From Thermohalobaculum sediminis (GTDB taxonomy: Bacteria; Pseudomonadota; Alphaproteobacteria; Rhodobacterales; Rhodobacteraceae), in contig NZ_JAMFKN010000005.1 in the NCBI RefSeq assembly GCF_023487995.1, forward strand, positions 186,001-250,000: a DNA stretch of 64,000 bases, written 5' to 3'. The position numbers and the translations under genes were made by a program. Positions 32,246 to 40,079 of the stretch are shown here, piece after piece. The notes below the pieces were generated by a model. That model was given only the letters and a program-made list of their open reading frames with translations, was not told the DNA's origin and did no database searches. The first letter of the stretch is position 1. Every line of letters starts with the position of its first letter.

Positions 32246-33973
32246 ATGACCATGGCGACAGATGCGACGCGCCCGGCGCCGGGCGCAGGGGGGCAATTCT
32301 TCGGGCTGTTCACGCCCAAGCTGGTGACGGTGATGTCCGAGGGCTACGGGCTGAGCGCGTTCCGCGCCGATGCCGTGGCGGGCCTGACGGTCGCGATCGT
32401 GGCGCTGCCGCTGTCGATGGCGATCGCCATCGCCTCGGGCGCCACGCCCGCGATGGGGCTCTACACCGCCATCATCGGCGGCTTTCTCGTCTCGGCGCTC
32501 GGCGGCAGCCGCTACCAGATCGGAGGTCCCGCGGGCGCCTTCATCGTGCTGGTGGCGGCGACGGTCGCGCGGCACGGCATCGACGGGCTGATCCTCGCGA
32601 CGTTCCTCTCGGGCCTAATCCTGATCGCCACGGGGCTTCTGCGCTTCGGTACCTACATCAAGTTCATCCCGTACCCGGTGACCGTGGGCTTCACCGCCGG
32701 GATCGCGGCGATCATCTTCGCAAGTCAGATCTCGGGGCTGTTGGGCCTCACGCTGGAGGGGCCCGAGCCCGGGCCGCTGGTCGAGAAGATCCCTGCGCTG
32801 TGGAAAGCGCTGCCCAGCGTGACGCCCTGGGCGGTGGCGCTGGCGGCGGGCACGGCGGGGCTGATCCTAGGGCTGAGGCGGGTGAATTCGCGGCTGCCGG
32901 GGATGCTGATCGCGGTGACGGCGGCGGGCGCCGCGACGGCGCTGCTGGGCCTGCCGGTCGAGACCATCGGGTCGCGCTTTGGCGGCATCCCCTCGGGCCT
33001 GCCGGTGCCGGCGCTGCCGGATGTCTCGCTCGCGAAGATCGAGGCGGTGCTGCCCGACGCCATCGCCTTCGCGCTGCTGGGCGCCATCGAGTCGCTTCTG
33101 TCGGCGGTGGTGGCGGACGGCATGTCGGGCCGGCGCCACCGCTCGAACTGCGAACTGGTGGCGCAGGGCGTGGCCAATATCGGCTCGGCGCTGTTCGGCG
33201 GGTTCTGCGTGACCGGCACCATCGCGCGCACGGCCACGAATGTGCGCGCGGGCGCGCATGGCCCGGTCGCGGGGATGATGCACGCTCTGTTCCTGCTGGG
33301 CTTCATGCTGATCGCGGCGCCGCTCGCGGCCTATATCCCGCTCGCGGCGCTGGCCGCGGTGCTGGCGGTCGTGTCGTGGCAGATGGTCGAGCGCCACGCC
33401 ATCGCGGTGCTGATGCGCGCCTCGCGCGGCGATGCGCTGGTGCTGTCGGTGACCTTCCTGCTGACGGTGTTCCGGGACCTCACCGAGGCCATCGTGGTGG
33501 GCTTCGCGCTCGGCTCGGTGATCTTCATCCACCGCATGTCGGGCTCGACCGTGGTCGAGGCCGACCAGCCCATGGTGCCCGAGGATCTCACCGACGACAG
33601 CTATGCCCGCCGGGGCCTGCCCGAGGTGAAGGGCGTCGTGCTCTACAAGGTGCGGGGCGTGCTGTTCTTCGGCGCGGCCTCGGCCATCGAGGGGGTGCTG
33701 GACCGCATCGGCAGCCAGCACAGGGCGATGATCCTCGACATGAGCCGAGTGCCGTTCCTCGATTCGACCGGCGCGAACACCATCGGCGGGCTGGTGGCCA
33801 AGGCCGCGCGGCAGGGCGTGCGCATTGCCATCAGCGGCCCGCCCTACGCGGTGCGGCGCGACCTTGCGGCGCATGGCATCAAGGCGCCCGCGGTGATCGT
33901 CGCCCCCTCGATCCAGACCGCGATCGACGCGCTGGAGGCGGAAGGCGTCATCGAGCCTCTCGCGCCCGCCTGA
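32246..33973 (+). CDS. SulP-family anion transporter with STAS domain
   Basis: A 575-residue SulP transporter. The membrane part (about 12-14 helices) begins with FRADAVAGLTVAIVALPLSMAIAIASGATPAMGLYTAIIGG, and GSRYQIGGPAGAFIVLV supplies the substrate-site segment. A STAS domain occupies about 440-560, with ILDMSRVPFLDSTGANTIGG and its conserved Asp-Ser. Family members carry sulfate, bicarbonate or dicarboxylates, and the anion here is unknown. GAAGGAAAT precedes the ATG. No carbonic anhydrase gene is next to it. It ends at a convergent hairpin shared with upp. Confidence 0.9.
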   Translation: MTMATDATRPAPGAGGQFFGLFTPKLVTVMSEGYGLSAFRADAVAGLTVAIVALPLSMAIAIASGATPAMGLYTAIIGGFLVSALGGSRYQIGGPAGAFIVLVAATVARHGIDGLILATFLSGLILIATGLLRFGTYIKFIPYPVTVGFTAGIAAIIFASQISGLLGLTLEGPEPGPLVEKIPALWKALPSVTPWAVALAAGTAGLILGLRRVNSRLPGMLIAVTAAGAATALLGLPVETIGSRFGGIPSGLPVPALPDVSLAKIEAVLPDAIAFALLGAIESLLSAVVADGMSGRRHRSNCELVAQGVANIGSALFGGFCVTGTIARTATNVRAGAHGPVAGMMHALFLLGFMLIAAPLAAYIPLAALAAVLAVVSWQMVERHAIAVLMRASRGDALVLSVTFLLTVFRDLTEAIVVGFALGSVIFIHRMSGSTVVEADQPMVPEDLTDDSYARRGLPEVKGVVLYKVRGVLFFGAASAIEGVLDRIGSQHRAMILDMSRVPFLDSTGANTIGGLVAKAARQGVRIAISGPPYAVRRDLAAHGIKAPAVIVAPSIQTAIDALEAEGVIEPLAPA

Positions 33974-33995
33974 CCGCCCCGCCCGGGAACGGCCG

Positions 33996-34018
33996 CGGCG
34001 GGGCATCGAGCCCCGCCG
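33996..34018. terminator. Hairpin between the convergent sulP-type gene and upp
   Basis: CGGCGGGGC (33996-34004) pairs exactly with GCCCCGCCG (34010-34018) around ATCGA. It lies 22 bases after the SulP stop and 50 after the upp stop. No T-run follows on either strand, so it may be a barrier or Rho-linked end rather than a standard intrinsic terminator. Confidence 0.5.
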
Positions 34019-34068
34019 TGTCCGGACGCCGGCTGTGCCGTCGCGGCGCCCGGCCCGGGCCGCGTGCC

Positions 34069-34728
34069 TCAGGGCTCGCCGCGGTGGTCCTTGGTGCCGA
34101 ACAGCCGGTCGCCCGCGTCGCCGAGGCCGGGGACGATGTACTTGTGGTCGTCGAGCCGCTCGTCCATCGCCGCGGCGTAGACCGGCACGTCCGGGTGCGC
34201 CGCCGCGAAGGCCGCAGCCCCCTCGGGCGCGCAGACCAGCGCGAGGAAGCGGATGTCGCGCGCGCCCGCCTCCTTGACCTTGCGCACCGCCTCGATGGCC
34301 GAGCCCGCGGTCGCCAGCATCGGGTCCACCAGCACCGTCACGCGGTCGCCGAGATCGTCGGGGGTCTTCATCAGGTATTCGACCGGTTGCTTGGTCTGAG
34401 GGTCGCGGTAGAGCCCGATATGCCCCACCCGGGCCGCCGGCACGAGGTCGAGCAGCCCCTGCAGGAGCCCGTCGCCCGCCCGCAGGATCGACACGAAGCA
34501 GAGCTTCTTGCCCCGCAGGCGCGGCGCCATCATCGGCGTGAGCGGCGTCTCGATCTCGACCTGCTCGAGCGGCAGGTCGCGCAGCGTCTCGTAGGCCAGC
34601 AGCAGGCTGATCTCACGCAGGAGGATGCGGAAGCTTGCCGTCGAGGTCTCCTTGTTCCGCATCAGGGTCAGCTTGTGCAGCACCAGCGGGTGATCGACGA
34701 TGTGGAAGCTGGGGGGGATCGTGCTCAT
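34069..34728 (-). CDS. upp: Uracil phosphoribosyltransferase
   Basis: Makes UMP from uracil and PRPP, the salvage branch for the base that PreT/PreA degrade. The 219-residue product has the usual length. The PRPP loop is [18 protein letters not shown] near 130-145, the flexible substrate region is [12 protein letters not shown], and the uracil site is [15 protein letters not shown] at the C-terminus. It is divergent from preT, and the two share an upstream region of 156 bases holding a striking A/T-rich island. The pairing of salvage and breakdown genes fits a pyrimidine-responsive switch. Confidence 0.96.
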   Translation of the reverse strand: MSTIPPSFHIVDHPLVLHKLTLMRNKETSTASFRILLREISLLLAYETLRDLPLEQVEIETPLTPMMAPRLRGKKLCFVSILRAGDGLLQGLLDLVPAARVGHIGLYRDPQTKQPVEYLMKTPDDLGDRVTVLVDPMLATAGSAIEAVRKVKEAGARDIRFLALVCAPEGAAAFAAAHPDVPVYAAAMDERLDDHKYIVPGLGDAGDRLFGTKDHRGEP

Positions 34729-34811
34729 GGGGCTCTCCGCGCTCTCGACCGTTCCCGACTAGCGGGGCGCGGCGGGAAAATCCAGCCTCCGGCGAGTCGC
34801 CCGCACCCGCT

Positions 34812-34840
34812 CATTTTTTCCAATTGATAAAATTTTTGGC
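34812..34840. promoter_or_regulatory. A/T-rich candidate control region between upp and preT
   Basis: About 28 bases rich in A and T stand out in GC-rich sequence: ATTTTTTCC, then AATTGATAAAATT and TTTGGC. Dyads AATT-GATAA-AATT (34822-34834) and CCAA-N12-TTGG (34820-34839) can be drawn, and GATAAAAT looks like a -10. It lies 45 bases before preT. It does not match the RutR box, so another factor may act here. Confidence 0.4.
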
Positions 34841-34884
34841 CGTGGCAGAGTGATCCCGTGGACCCGGCATCGCGGAGGGATCGA

Positions 34885-36222
34885 ATGGACGGCGCAGCGC
34901 ATCGGCCAGGGATCGCGGCGGGGCGGCTCGGGGCGGCCGAGATCGCGGAGAACTTCGGCGACCTGCATCCCCCCCTCGACCCGCACGAGGCGGCGGTGGC
35001 AGCGGACCGCTGCTATTTCTGCCACGACGCGCCCTGCATCGCGGCGTGCCCCACCGGGATCGACATCCCGCTGTTCATCCGCCAGATCGCGACCGGCCAG
35101 CCGCGCGCGGCGGCCCAGACGATCTTCGAGGCGAACATTCTGGGCGGCATGTGCGCCCGGGTTTGCCCTACCGAGACGCTGTGCGAGGAAGCCTGCGTGC
35201 GGATGACGGCCGAGGAGAGGCCGGTCGAGATCGGCCGCCTCCAGCGCTATGCCACCGACGCCCAGATGGCCACAGGCCGCCACCCCTTCACCCGCGCAGC
35301 GCCCACGGGCCGGCGCGTGGCGGTCGTGGGGGCCGGGCCTGCGGGGCTTGCCTGCGCGCACCGGCTGGCCATGCATGGCCACGATGTCGTGGTGATGGAT
35401 GCGCGGCCGAAGGGCGGCGGGCTCAACGAGTACGGGATCGCCGCCTACAAGACCGTGGACGGCTTCGCGCAGGCCGAGCTCGATTGGCTGATGGCCATCG
35501 GCGGGATCGAGCTGCGCGCGGGCGTGGCCTTGGGCCGTGACGTGACGCTCGACGGGTTGGCGGGCGAATACGACGCGGTGTTCCTCGGGATGGGCCTCGG
35601 CGCCGTGAACGCGCTGGCCTGCGAGGGCAACGACCTGCCGGGCGTCGAGGATGCGGTCGATTTCATCGCCCGGCTGCGCCAGTCGGGGGATCTGACCGCG
35701 CTGCCCGTGGGCCGTCGCGTCGTGGTGATCGGCGGCGGCATGACAGCGGTCGATGCCGCCGTGCAGTCGAAGCTCTTGGGCGCCGAGGAGGTCACCATCG
35801 TCTACCGCCGCGGCAAGCCCGCCATGAGCGCGAGCCTCTACGAGCAGGACCTCGCGGCCTCGAAGGGTGTGCGCCTGATCTACAACGCCCGGCCCCTGCA
35901 CGTGCTGGGCAATGGCCGGGCCGAGGCGGTAGAGTTCGAATACACCGCCGACGGCCCCTCGGGTCTGCACGGCACCGGCGAGACCTTCACGCTCGCGGCC
36001 GACCAAGTGTTCCGCGCCATCGGCCAGACGCTGGTCACCGGCCCGCTCGCGGGCCTCGACCTCGACGGCCGCAAGATCACGGTCGATGCCGCAGGGCGCA
36101 CCTCGCGCCGGGGCGTCTGGGCCGGGGGCGACTGCGCCTCGGGCGGCGCGGACCTCACGGTGACTGCCGTCGCCCAGGGCCGCGACGCGGCCGAGAGCAT
36201 CCATCGCGCGCTGATGGGTTAG
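34885..36222 (+). CDS. preT: Dihydropyrimidine dehydrogenase subunit PreT
   Basis: A 445-residue NAD(P)H- and FAD-binding subunit that feeds electrons to PreA for reduction of uracil and thymine. The N-terminal domain has two 4Fe-4S sets (C43, C46, C51, C55 and C90, C94, C100, C104), followed by the FAD motif VAVVGAGPAGLACAHRL near 138. The NAD motif VVVIGGGMTAVDAAVQ lies near 270. The start at 34885 follows CGGAGGG by five bases. A GTG at 34858 in frame is possible. It is first in the set preT-methyltransferase-preA. Confidence 0.94.
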   Translation: MDGAAHRPGIAAGRLGAAEIAENFGDLHPPLDPHEAAVAADRCYFCHDAPCIAACPTGIDIPLFIRQIATGQPRAAAQTIFEANILGGMCARVCPTETLCEEACVRMTAEERPVEIGRLQRYATDAQMATGRHPFTRAAPTGRRVAVVGAGPAGLACAHRLAMHGHDVVVMDARPKGGGLNEYGIAAYKTVDGFAQAELDWLMAIGGIELRAGVALGRDVTLDGLAGEYDAVFLGMGLGAVNALACEGNDLPGVEDAVDFIARLRQSGDLTALPVGRRVVVIGGGMTAVDAAVQSKLLGAEEVTIVYRRGKPAMSASLYEQDLAASKGVRLIYNARPLHVLGNGRAEAVEFEYTADGPSGLHGTGETFTLAADQVFRAIGQTLVTGPLAGLDLDGRKITVDAAGRTSRRGVWAGGDCASGGADLTVTAVAQGRDAAESIHRALMG

Positions 36223-36268
36223 GATGCTACTCTGCACGGGAGCGGGGCTGGCGGAGGAGAACACCGTC

Positions 36269-37096
36269 ATGACCATAGAGAGCGCCGTTGCGGGCCACTA
36301 CACGACCGGCGGGCTCACCGCCCGGATCCTGGATGCCCTGCGCGGGCAGGGGATCGACCCCGGCCGGCTGAAGCCCGAGCACCTCGATCCCGTCGGCGAG
36401 TTCCACATCGGCGGCATCCAGGCGACGCGCGAACTGGTCGGCCAGATCGCGCTCGGCCCGAAGGATCATGTCCTCGACATCGGCTCGGGCCTCGGCGGCA
36501 CGGCGCGGTTCATCGCGGGATCGGCCGGCTGCCGCGTGACGGGCCTCGATCTCACGCCCGAATTCGTCGAGACGGCGCGCGCGCTGAGCGCGTTGGTCGG
36601 CATGACCGGCGCGACCGGCTTCGAGGTCGGAAGCGCCGTCGAGATGCCCTTTGCCGACGACAGTTTCGACGCCGCGACCCTGCTCCATGTCGGCATGAAC
36701 ATTCCCGACAAGGGGAGGCTGATGGCCGAGGCCGCGCGGGTCCTGCGGCCCGGCAGCCCGTTCGCCGTCTACGAGGTGATGCGAACCGGACCGGGCGAGC
36801 TCGCCTTTCCCGTGCCCTGGGCCGAAGGCCCGGAGACGTCCTTCCTTGGCTCGCCCGACCACTACCGCGACGCCGCCGAGGCCGCCGGCTTCAGGGTAGG
36901 CCAAGTGCGGGAGCGGCGGGCCTTCGCGCTCGACTTCTTCGCCGAGGTGCAGCGGCGCATGGTCGCCGGAGGGCCGCCTGCACTTGGCGTCCACCTCGTG
37001 ATGGCGGGCAACCGGGCGGCGAAGGTGGCCAACATGATCGCGAACATCGAGGCCGGCCTGATCGCGCCCGTCGAGATGATCCTGCACGCCCCCTGA
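36269..37096 (+). CDS. Class I SAM-dependent methyltransferase
   Basis: A 275-residue methyltransferase of the UbiE/Methyltransf_11 type. The SAM motif is VLDIGSGLGGTARFIA near residue 70, followed by the acidic end of strand 2 in VTGLDLTPEFVETA. Motif III is DDSFDAATLLHVGMNIPDK, and ARVLRPGSPFAVYEVMR is post-motif. GGAGGAGA precedes the ATG. It sits between preT and preA, whose products form one enzyme, 46 and 16 bases from them, so it is very likely cotranscribed. No methylation step is known in reductive pyrimidine breakdown. Its substrate cannot be predicted. Confidence 0.85.
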   Translation: MTIESAVAGHYTTGGLTARILDALRGQGIDPGRLKPEHLDPVGEFHIGGIQATRELVGQIALGPKDHVLDIGSGLGGTARFIAGSAGCRVTGLDLTPEFVETARALSALVGMTGATGFEVGSAVEMPFADDSFDAATLLHVGMNIPDKGRLMAEAARVLRPGSPFAVYEVMRTGPGELAFPVPWAEGPETSFLGSPDHYRDAAEAAGFRVGQVRERRAFALDFFAEVQRRMVAGGPPALGVHLVMAGNRAAKVANMIANIEAGLIAPVEMILHAP

Positions 37097-37112
37097 CAGC
37101 GAGGTTCAGACC

Positions 37113-38423
37113 ATGGCCGAAATCCGCAGCGACTTCGTGGGGATCAAGTCCCCGAACCCGTTCTGGCTGGCCTCGGCGCCGCCCACCGACAAGGAATACA
37201 ACGTCCGCCGCGCCTATCAGGCCGGCTGGGGCGGGGTGGTGTGGAAGACGCTGGGGCTCGACCCGCATATCGTCAACGTCAACGGCCCGCGCTACGGCGT
37301 GGTCTATGGCGCCGACCGCCGGGTGCTGGGGCTCAACAACATCGAGCTCATCACCGACCGGCCGCTGCAGGTGAACCTCGACGAGATCAAGGCCGTCAAG
37401 CGCGACTGGCCCGACCGCGCGCTGGTCGTCTCGCTGATGGTGCCTTGCGAAGAACATTGCTGGACCGAGATCCTTGCCAAGGTCGAGGACACCGGCGCGG
37501 ACGGGATCGAGCTCAATTTCGGCTGCCCGCACGGCATGTCGGAACGCGGCATGGGCTCGGCCGTGGGACAGGTGCCGGACTACATCGAGATGGTCACCCG
37601 CTGGTGCAAGGCCGCGACTCGAATGCCGGTGATCGTGAAGCTTACCCCCAACATCACAGATATCCGCTATCCCGCCCGCGCAGCGAAGAAGGGCGGTGCG
37701 GATGCGGTGAGCCTGATCAACACCGTCTCCTCGATCACGTCGGTCAACCTCGACACGTTCAGCCCCGAGCCCTCGATCGACGGCAAGGGGTCGCATGGCG
37801 GCTATTGCGGCCCGGCGGTCAAGCCCATCGCGCTCAACATGGTGGCCGACATCGCCCGCGATCCCGAGACGGCGGGCCTGCCGATCTCGGGCATCGGCGG
37901 CGTAACCACCTGGCGCGATGCCGCCGAGTTCATGGCGCTGGGCGCGGGCAACGTGCAGGTCTGCACCGCGGCCATGACCTACGGCTTCAAGGTGGTGCAG
38001 GAGATGATCTCGGGGCTGAAACTGTGGATGGACGACAAGGGCCACGCCGACCTTGCCGCCTTCACCGGGCGCGCGGTGCCGAACGTCACCGACTGGCAGT
38101 ATCTCAACCTCAACTACGTCACCAAGGCGCGGATCGACCAGTCGGCCTGCATCCAGTGCGGCCGCTGCTTCGCCGCCTGCGAGGACACCTCGCACCAGGC
38201 GATCGCCATGCGCGTCGAGGGCGGGGGCCGCGTCTTCGAGGTGATCGACGCCGAATGCGTGGCCTGCAACCTGTGCGTCAATGTCTGCCCGGTCGAGAAC
38301 TGCATCACCATGGAGCGCCTGCCCGCCGGCACGGTCGATCCGCGCACCGGACGGGTGGTCAGCGACCGGCACGAGGACTGGCGCACGCATCCCAACAACC
38401 CGGGGCGCGTGGCGGCGGAGTGA
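37113..38423 (+). CDS. preA: Dihydropyrimidine dehydrogenase subunit PreA
   Basis: The 436-residue catalytic subunit, reducing uracil and thymine to the dihydro forms on FMN. The (beta/alpha)8 domain has PFWLASAPPTDKEYN, the active-site loop FGCPHGMSERGMGSAVGQ, INTVSSITSVNLDT, and FMN-phosphate region ISGIGGVTTWRDAAEF. A C-terminal 8Fe-8S ferredoxin domain has CIQCGRCFAAC and CVACNLCVNVCP. The position of the mammalian general-acid Cys (LACGQ) reads SAVGQ here. As I recall the E. coli sequence it also lacks that Cys, so this is likely normal for bacterial PreA. It follows the methyltransferase by 16 bases. Confidence 0.94.
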   Translation: MAEIRSDFVGIKSPNPFWLASAPPTDKEYNVRRAYQAGWGGVVWKTLGLDPHIVNVNGPRYGVVYGADRRVLGLNNIELITDRPLQVNLDEIKAVKRDWPDRALVVSLMVPCEEHCWTEILAKVEDTGADGIELNFGCPHGMSERGMGSAVGQVPDYIEMVTRWCKAATRMPVIVKLTPNITDIRYPARAAKKGGADAVSLINTVSSITSVNLDTFSPEPSIDGKGSHGGYCGPAVKPIALNMVADIARDPETAGLPISGIGGVTTWRDAAEFMALGAGNVQVCTAAMTYGFKVVQEMISGLKLWMDDKGHADLAAFTGRAVPNVTDWQYLNLNYVTKARIDQSACIQCGRCFAACEDTSHQAIAMRVEGGGRVFEVIDAECVACNLCVNVCPVENCITMERLPAGTVDPRTGRVVSDRHEDWRTHPNNPGRVAAE

Positions 38424-38466
38424 TCCGCCAAGGCGCGCGCGGGCGCCGGATCGCGACGCGGGCGCC

Positions 38467-38577
38467 TTAGCCGCGCAGCGCGAAGGCCAGGAGCGCGGCC
38501 AGCCCGGCCGCGTTCAGGACCCAATAGACCGCAGACATCCTGCGGTGCCCCGAGAGCCTGCGCAGCCGCTCAGTCAT
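38467..38577 (-). CDS. Small single-span membrane protein
   Basis: A 36-residue frame starting at the ATG at 38577, which overlaps the stop of the ferric-reductase-like gene by eight bases. Residues 1-13 are basic (MTERLRRLSGHRR) and residues 15-34 form one hydrophobic helix (SAVYWVLNAAGLAALLAFAL). This is the layout of a small inner-membrane protein with a cytoplasmic N-terminus. The overlap suggests coupled translation and a role with the upstream reductase. No family is recognised and short frames arise by chance in GC-rich DNA, hence the modest confidence. Confidence 0.4.
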   Translation of the reverse strand: MTERLRRLSGHRRMSAVYWVLNAAGLAALLAFALRG

Positions 38578-39889
38578 ACTGGAACCTCTCCACGAGGATG
38601 CGTCCTGGCGCGACGCCCAGCCCGATCAGCGCGTCCTCGACCGCGTCCATCATTGGTGGCGGCCCGCAGAGCACGTAGAGCCAGCCGTGCCGCGCCGGAT
38701 CGGCGAAGACCTCGCGCATCAGCGCGGCATCGGCCATGCCGCGGCGGCCCTTCCAGCCCGGCGGAGGCTCCGAGAGCACATGGACGACCTCGCGCCCGGG
38801 CTGCGCCGCGAAGGCGTCGAGCTCGTCACGCGCGATGATCTGCGCCTCGATCCGGTTGCCATAGATCAGCACCGCCGGCCGATGATCACCGCCAAGCCGC
38901 ATCTGGCGCATGATGCCGAGCAGGGGCGCGACGCCGATCCCGCCCGCGATCAGCGCGATACCGGGCTCGGCCCTGCCCTCGATCGTCAGCGTCCCGTGCG
39001 GCCCGTCGATATGGGCTGGCGTGCCGGGCGCGATCGTGCCGACAGTCGCGGTGAAGTCGCCAAGCTCCTTGATCAGGAACGACAGCGCCGGGCCCGATGC
39101 CGGCGCCGAGCCGATCGAGAACGGGTGCTCGGACAGCGAGAACGGGCTGTGCCCGAGGTTGAGCCAGACGAACTGCCCGGCCCGGTAGTCCAGCCCCGCA
39201 TGGCCCTGCGGCTCGATCACGACCTCCCAGCTTTGCAGCGCTGCGGGGCGGACCGTTGCGACGCGCCACGGCGCGCGCATCTGCAGGACCGGCCGCAGCA
39301 GGTAGACATGCGCCAGCGTCAGCGCGGCAAGCGCGAACAAACCCGTCCACAGCCACGCGAGCGCCGGATCGGCGCTGTATCGCCCGGCCTCGAGCGTGTG
39401 GTGCAGGATCAGCCCGGAGACGATCAGGGCGCCGAGCCCGTGCATCAGGCGCCATGTCTCGTAGCGGTAGTCGATCCGGTCCCGGTTGATCGCGTGAAGC
39501 ACCAGCACGAACAGCAGGAGCCAGCCGAGGATCCCGCTCCACAGCGCGCCGAAATCATGCGTCAGCGTCATCTGGCGTGTCGTGTCCCACGGATAGCGTG
39601 GGTTGAACGGCGCGCGGTAGAGGAAGGGATGCACCAGCGCCAGCACCAGCGCCGAACGTGCGAAGAGTTGGTGCAGCCGCATCGTCACGTCCATCCCGAT
39701 CCGCCCCGACACGGCGCGGAAGCGGCCCGACATGACGAACTCGACCAGGATGACCGAGAATGCGAGCATGCCTGCGCCCGTGGCCAGCTCATCCCAGAAC
39801 GATCGGGGCGGCCGGGCACCCGCCCAGGCGAGCGCAAGCGGCAACACCGCCACGCCGGCATAGAGGACGATCAGGAGGCGTGGGTCCAT
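38570..39889 (-). CDS. Ferric reductase-like transmembrane flavoprotein
   Basis: A 439-residue protein of the NADPH-oxidase/ferric-reductase superfamily. The N-terminal half has about six helices with histidines for two b haems (RLHQLFARSALVLALVHPF, ETWRLMHGLGALIVSGLILHHT). The C-terminal half is a ferredoxin-reductase-like module. FAD binding is at HPFSIGS, with LIAGGIGVAPLLGIMR and the pyridine-nucleotide end CGPPPMMDAVEDAL. The C-terminus FQYD lacks the terminal aromatic often seen. It would pass electrons across the membrane to an unknown acceptor. It is convergent with preA and overlaps a 36-residue frame downstream. Confidence 0.88.
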   Translation of the reverse strand: MDPRLLIVLYAGVAVLPLALAWAGARPPRSFWDELATGAGMLAFSVILVEFVMSGRFRAVSGRIGMDVTMRLHQLFARSALVLALVHPFLYRAPFNPRYPWDTTRQMTLTHDFGALWSGILGWLLLFVLVLHAINRDRIDYRYETWRLMHGLGALIVSGLILHHTLEAGRYSADPALAWLWTGLFALAALTLAHVYLLRPVLQMRAPWRVATVRPAALQSWEVVIEPQGHAGLDYRAGQFVWLNLGHSPFSLSEHPFSIGSAPASGPALSFLIKELGDFTATVGTIAPGTPAHIDGPHGTLTIEGRAEPGIALIAGGIGVAPLLGIMRQMRLGGDHRPAVLIYGNRIEAQIIARDELDAFAAQPGREVVHVLSEPPPGWKGRRGMADAALMREVFADPARHGWLYVLCGPPPMMDAVEDALIGLGVAPGRILVERFQYD

Positions 39890-40022
39890 TTGCTTCCCTG
39901 CGGCTGCGAGGCCGGGATTTGACCGCCCGGGATCCTACGGACGCAGCCGGCGCCGGGCCACCGCAATCGGAGGACGCGAGGCGATCGGAAGCAGCGGGAA
40001 GTCAGGGGCGGAACCCCGCGCC

Positions 40023-40037
40023 GGTCCCGCCGGGACC
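40023..40037 (-). terminator. Short hairpin after the BCCT gene
   Basis: GGTCCC-GCC-GGGACC forms a tight six-pair stem 43 bases after the BCCT stop. There is no T-run, so termination activity is uncertain. Confidence 0.3.
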
Positions 40038-40079
40038 GCCCCGCCCGTCCCCGGTCGCGCCGGCCCATTCCCCCGAGCC

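Noticed and set aside
32188-34827. An 879-residue plus-strand frame overlapping the SulP gene and upp
   Set aside because: It is a frame-shifted shadow of the SulP gene continuing antisense to upp, with no protein family signal.
37530-37575. Loss of the catalytic cysteine in PreA as a sign of an inactive or altered enzyme
   Set aside because: The mammalian Cys position is Val here, but the E. coli PreA sequence as I recall it also lacks Cys there, so it probably reflects the bacterial subfamily.
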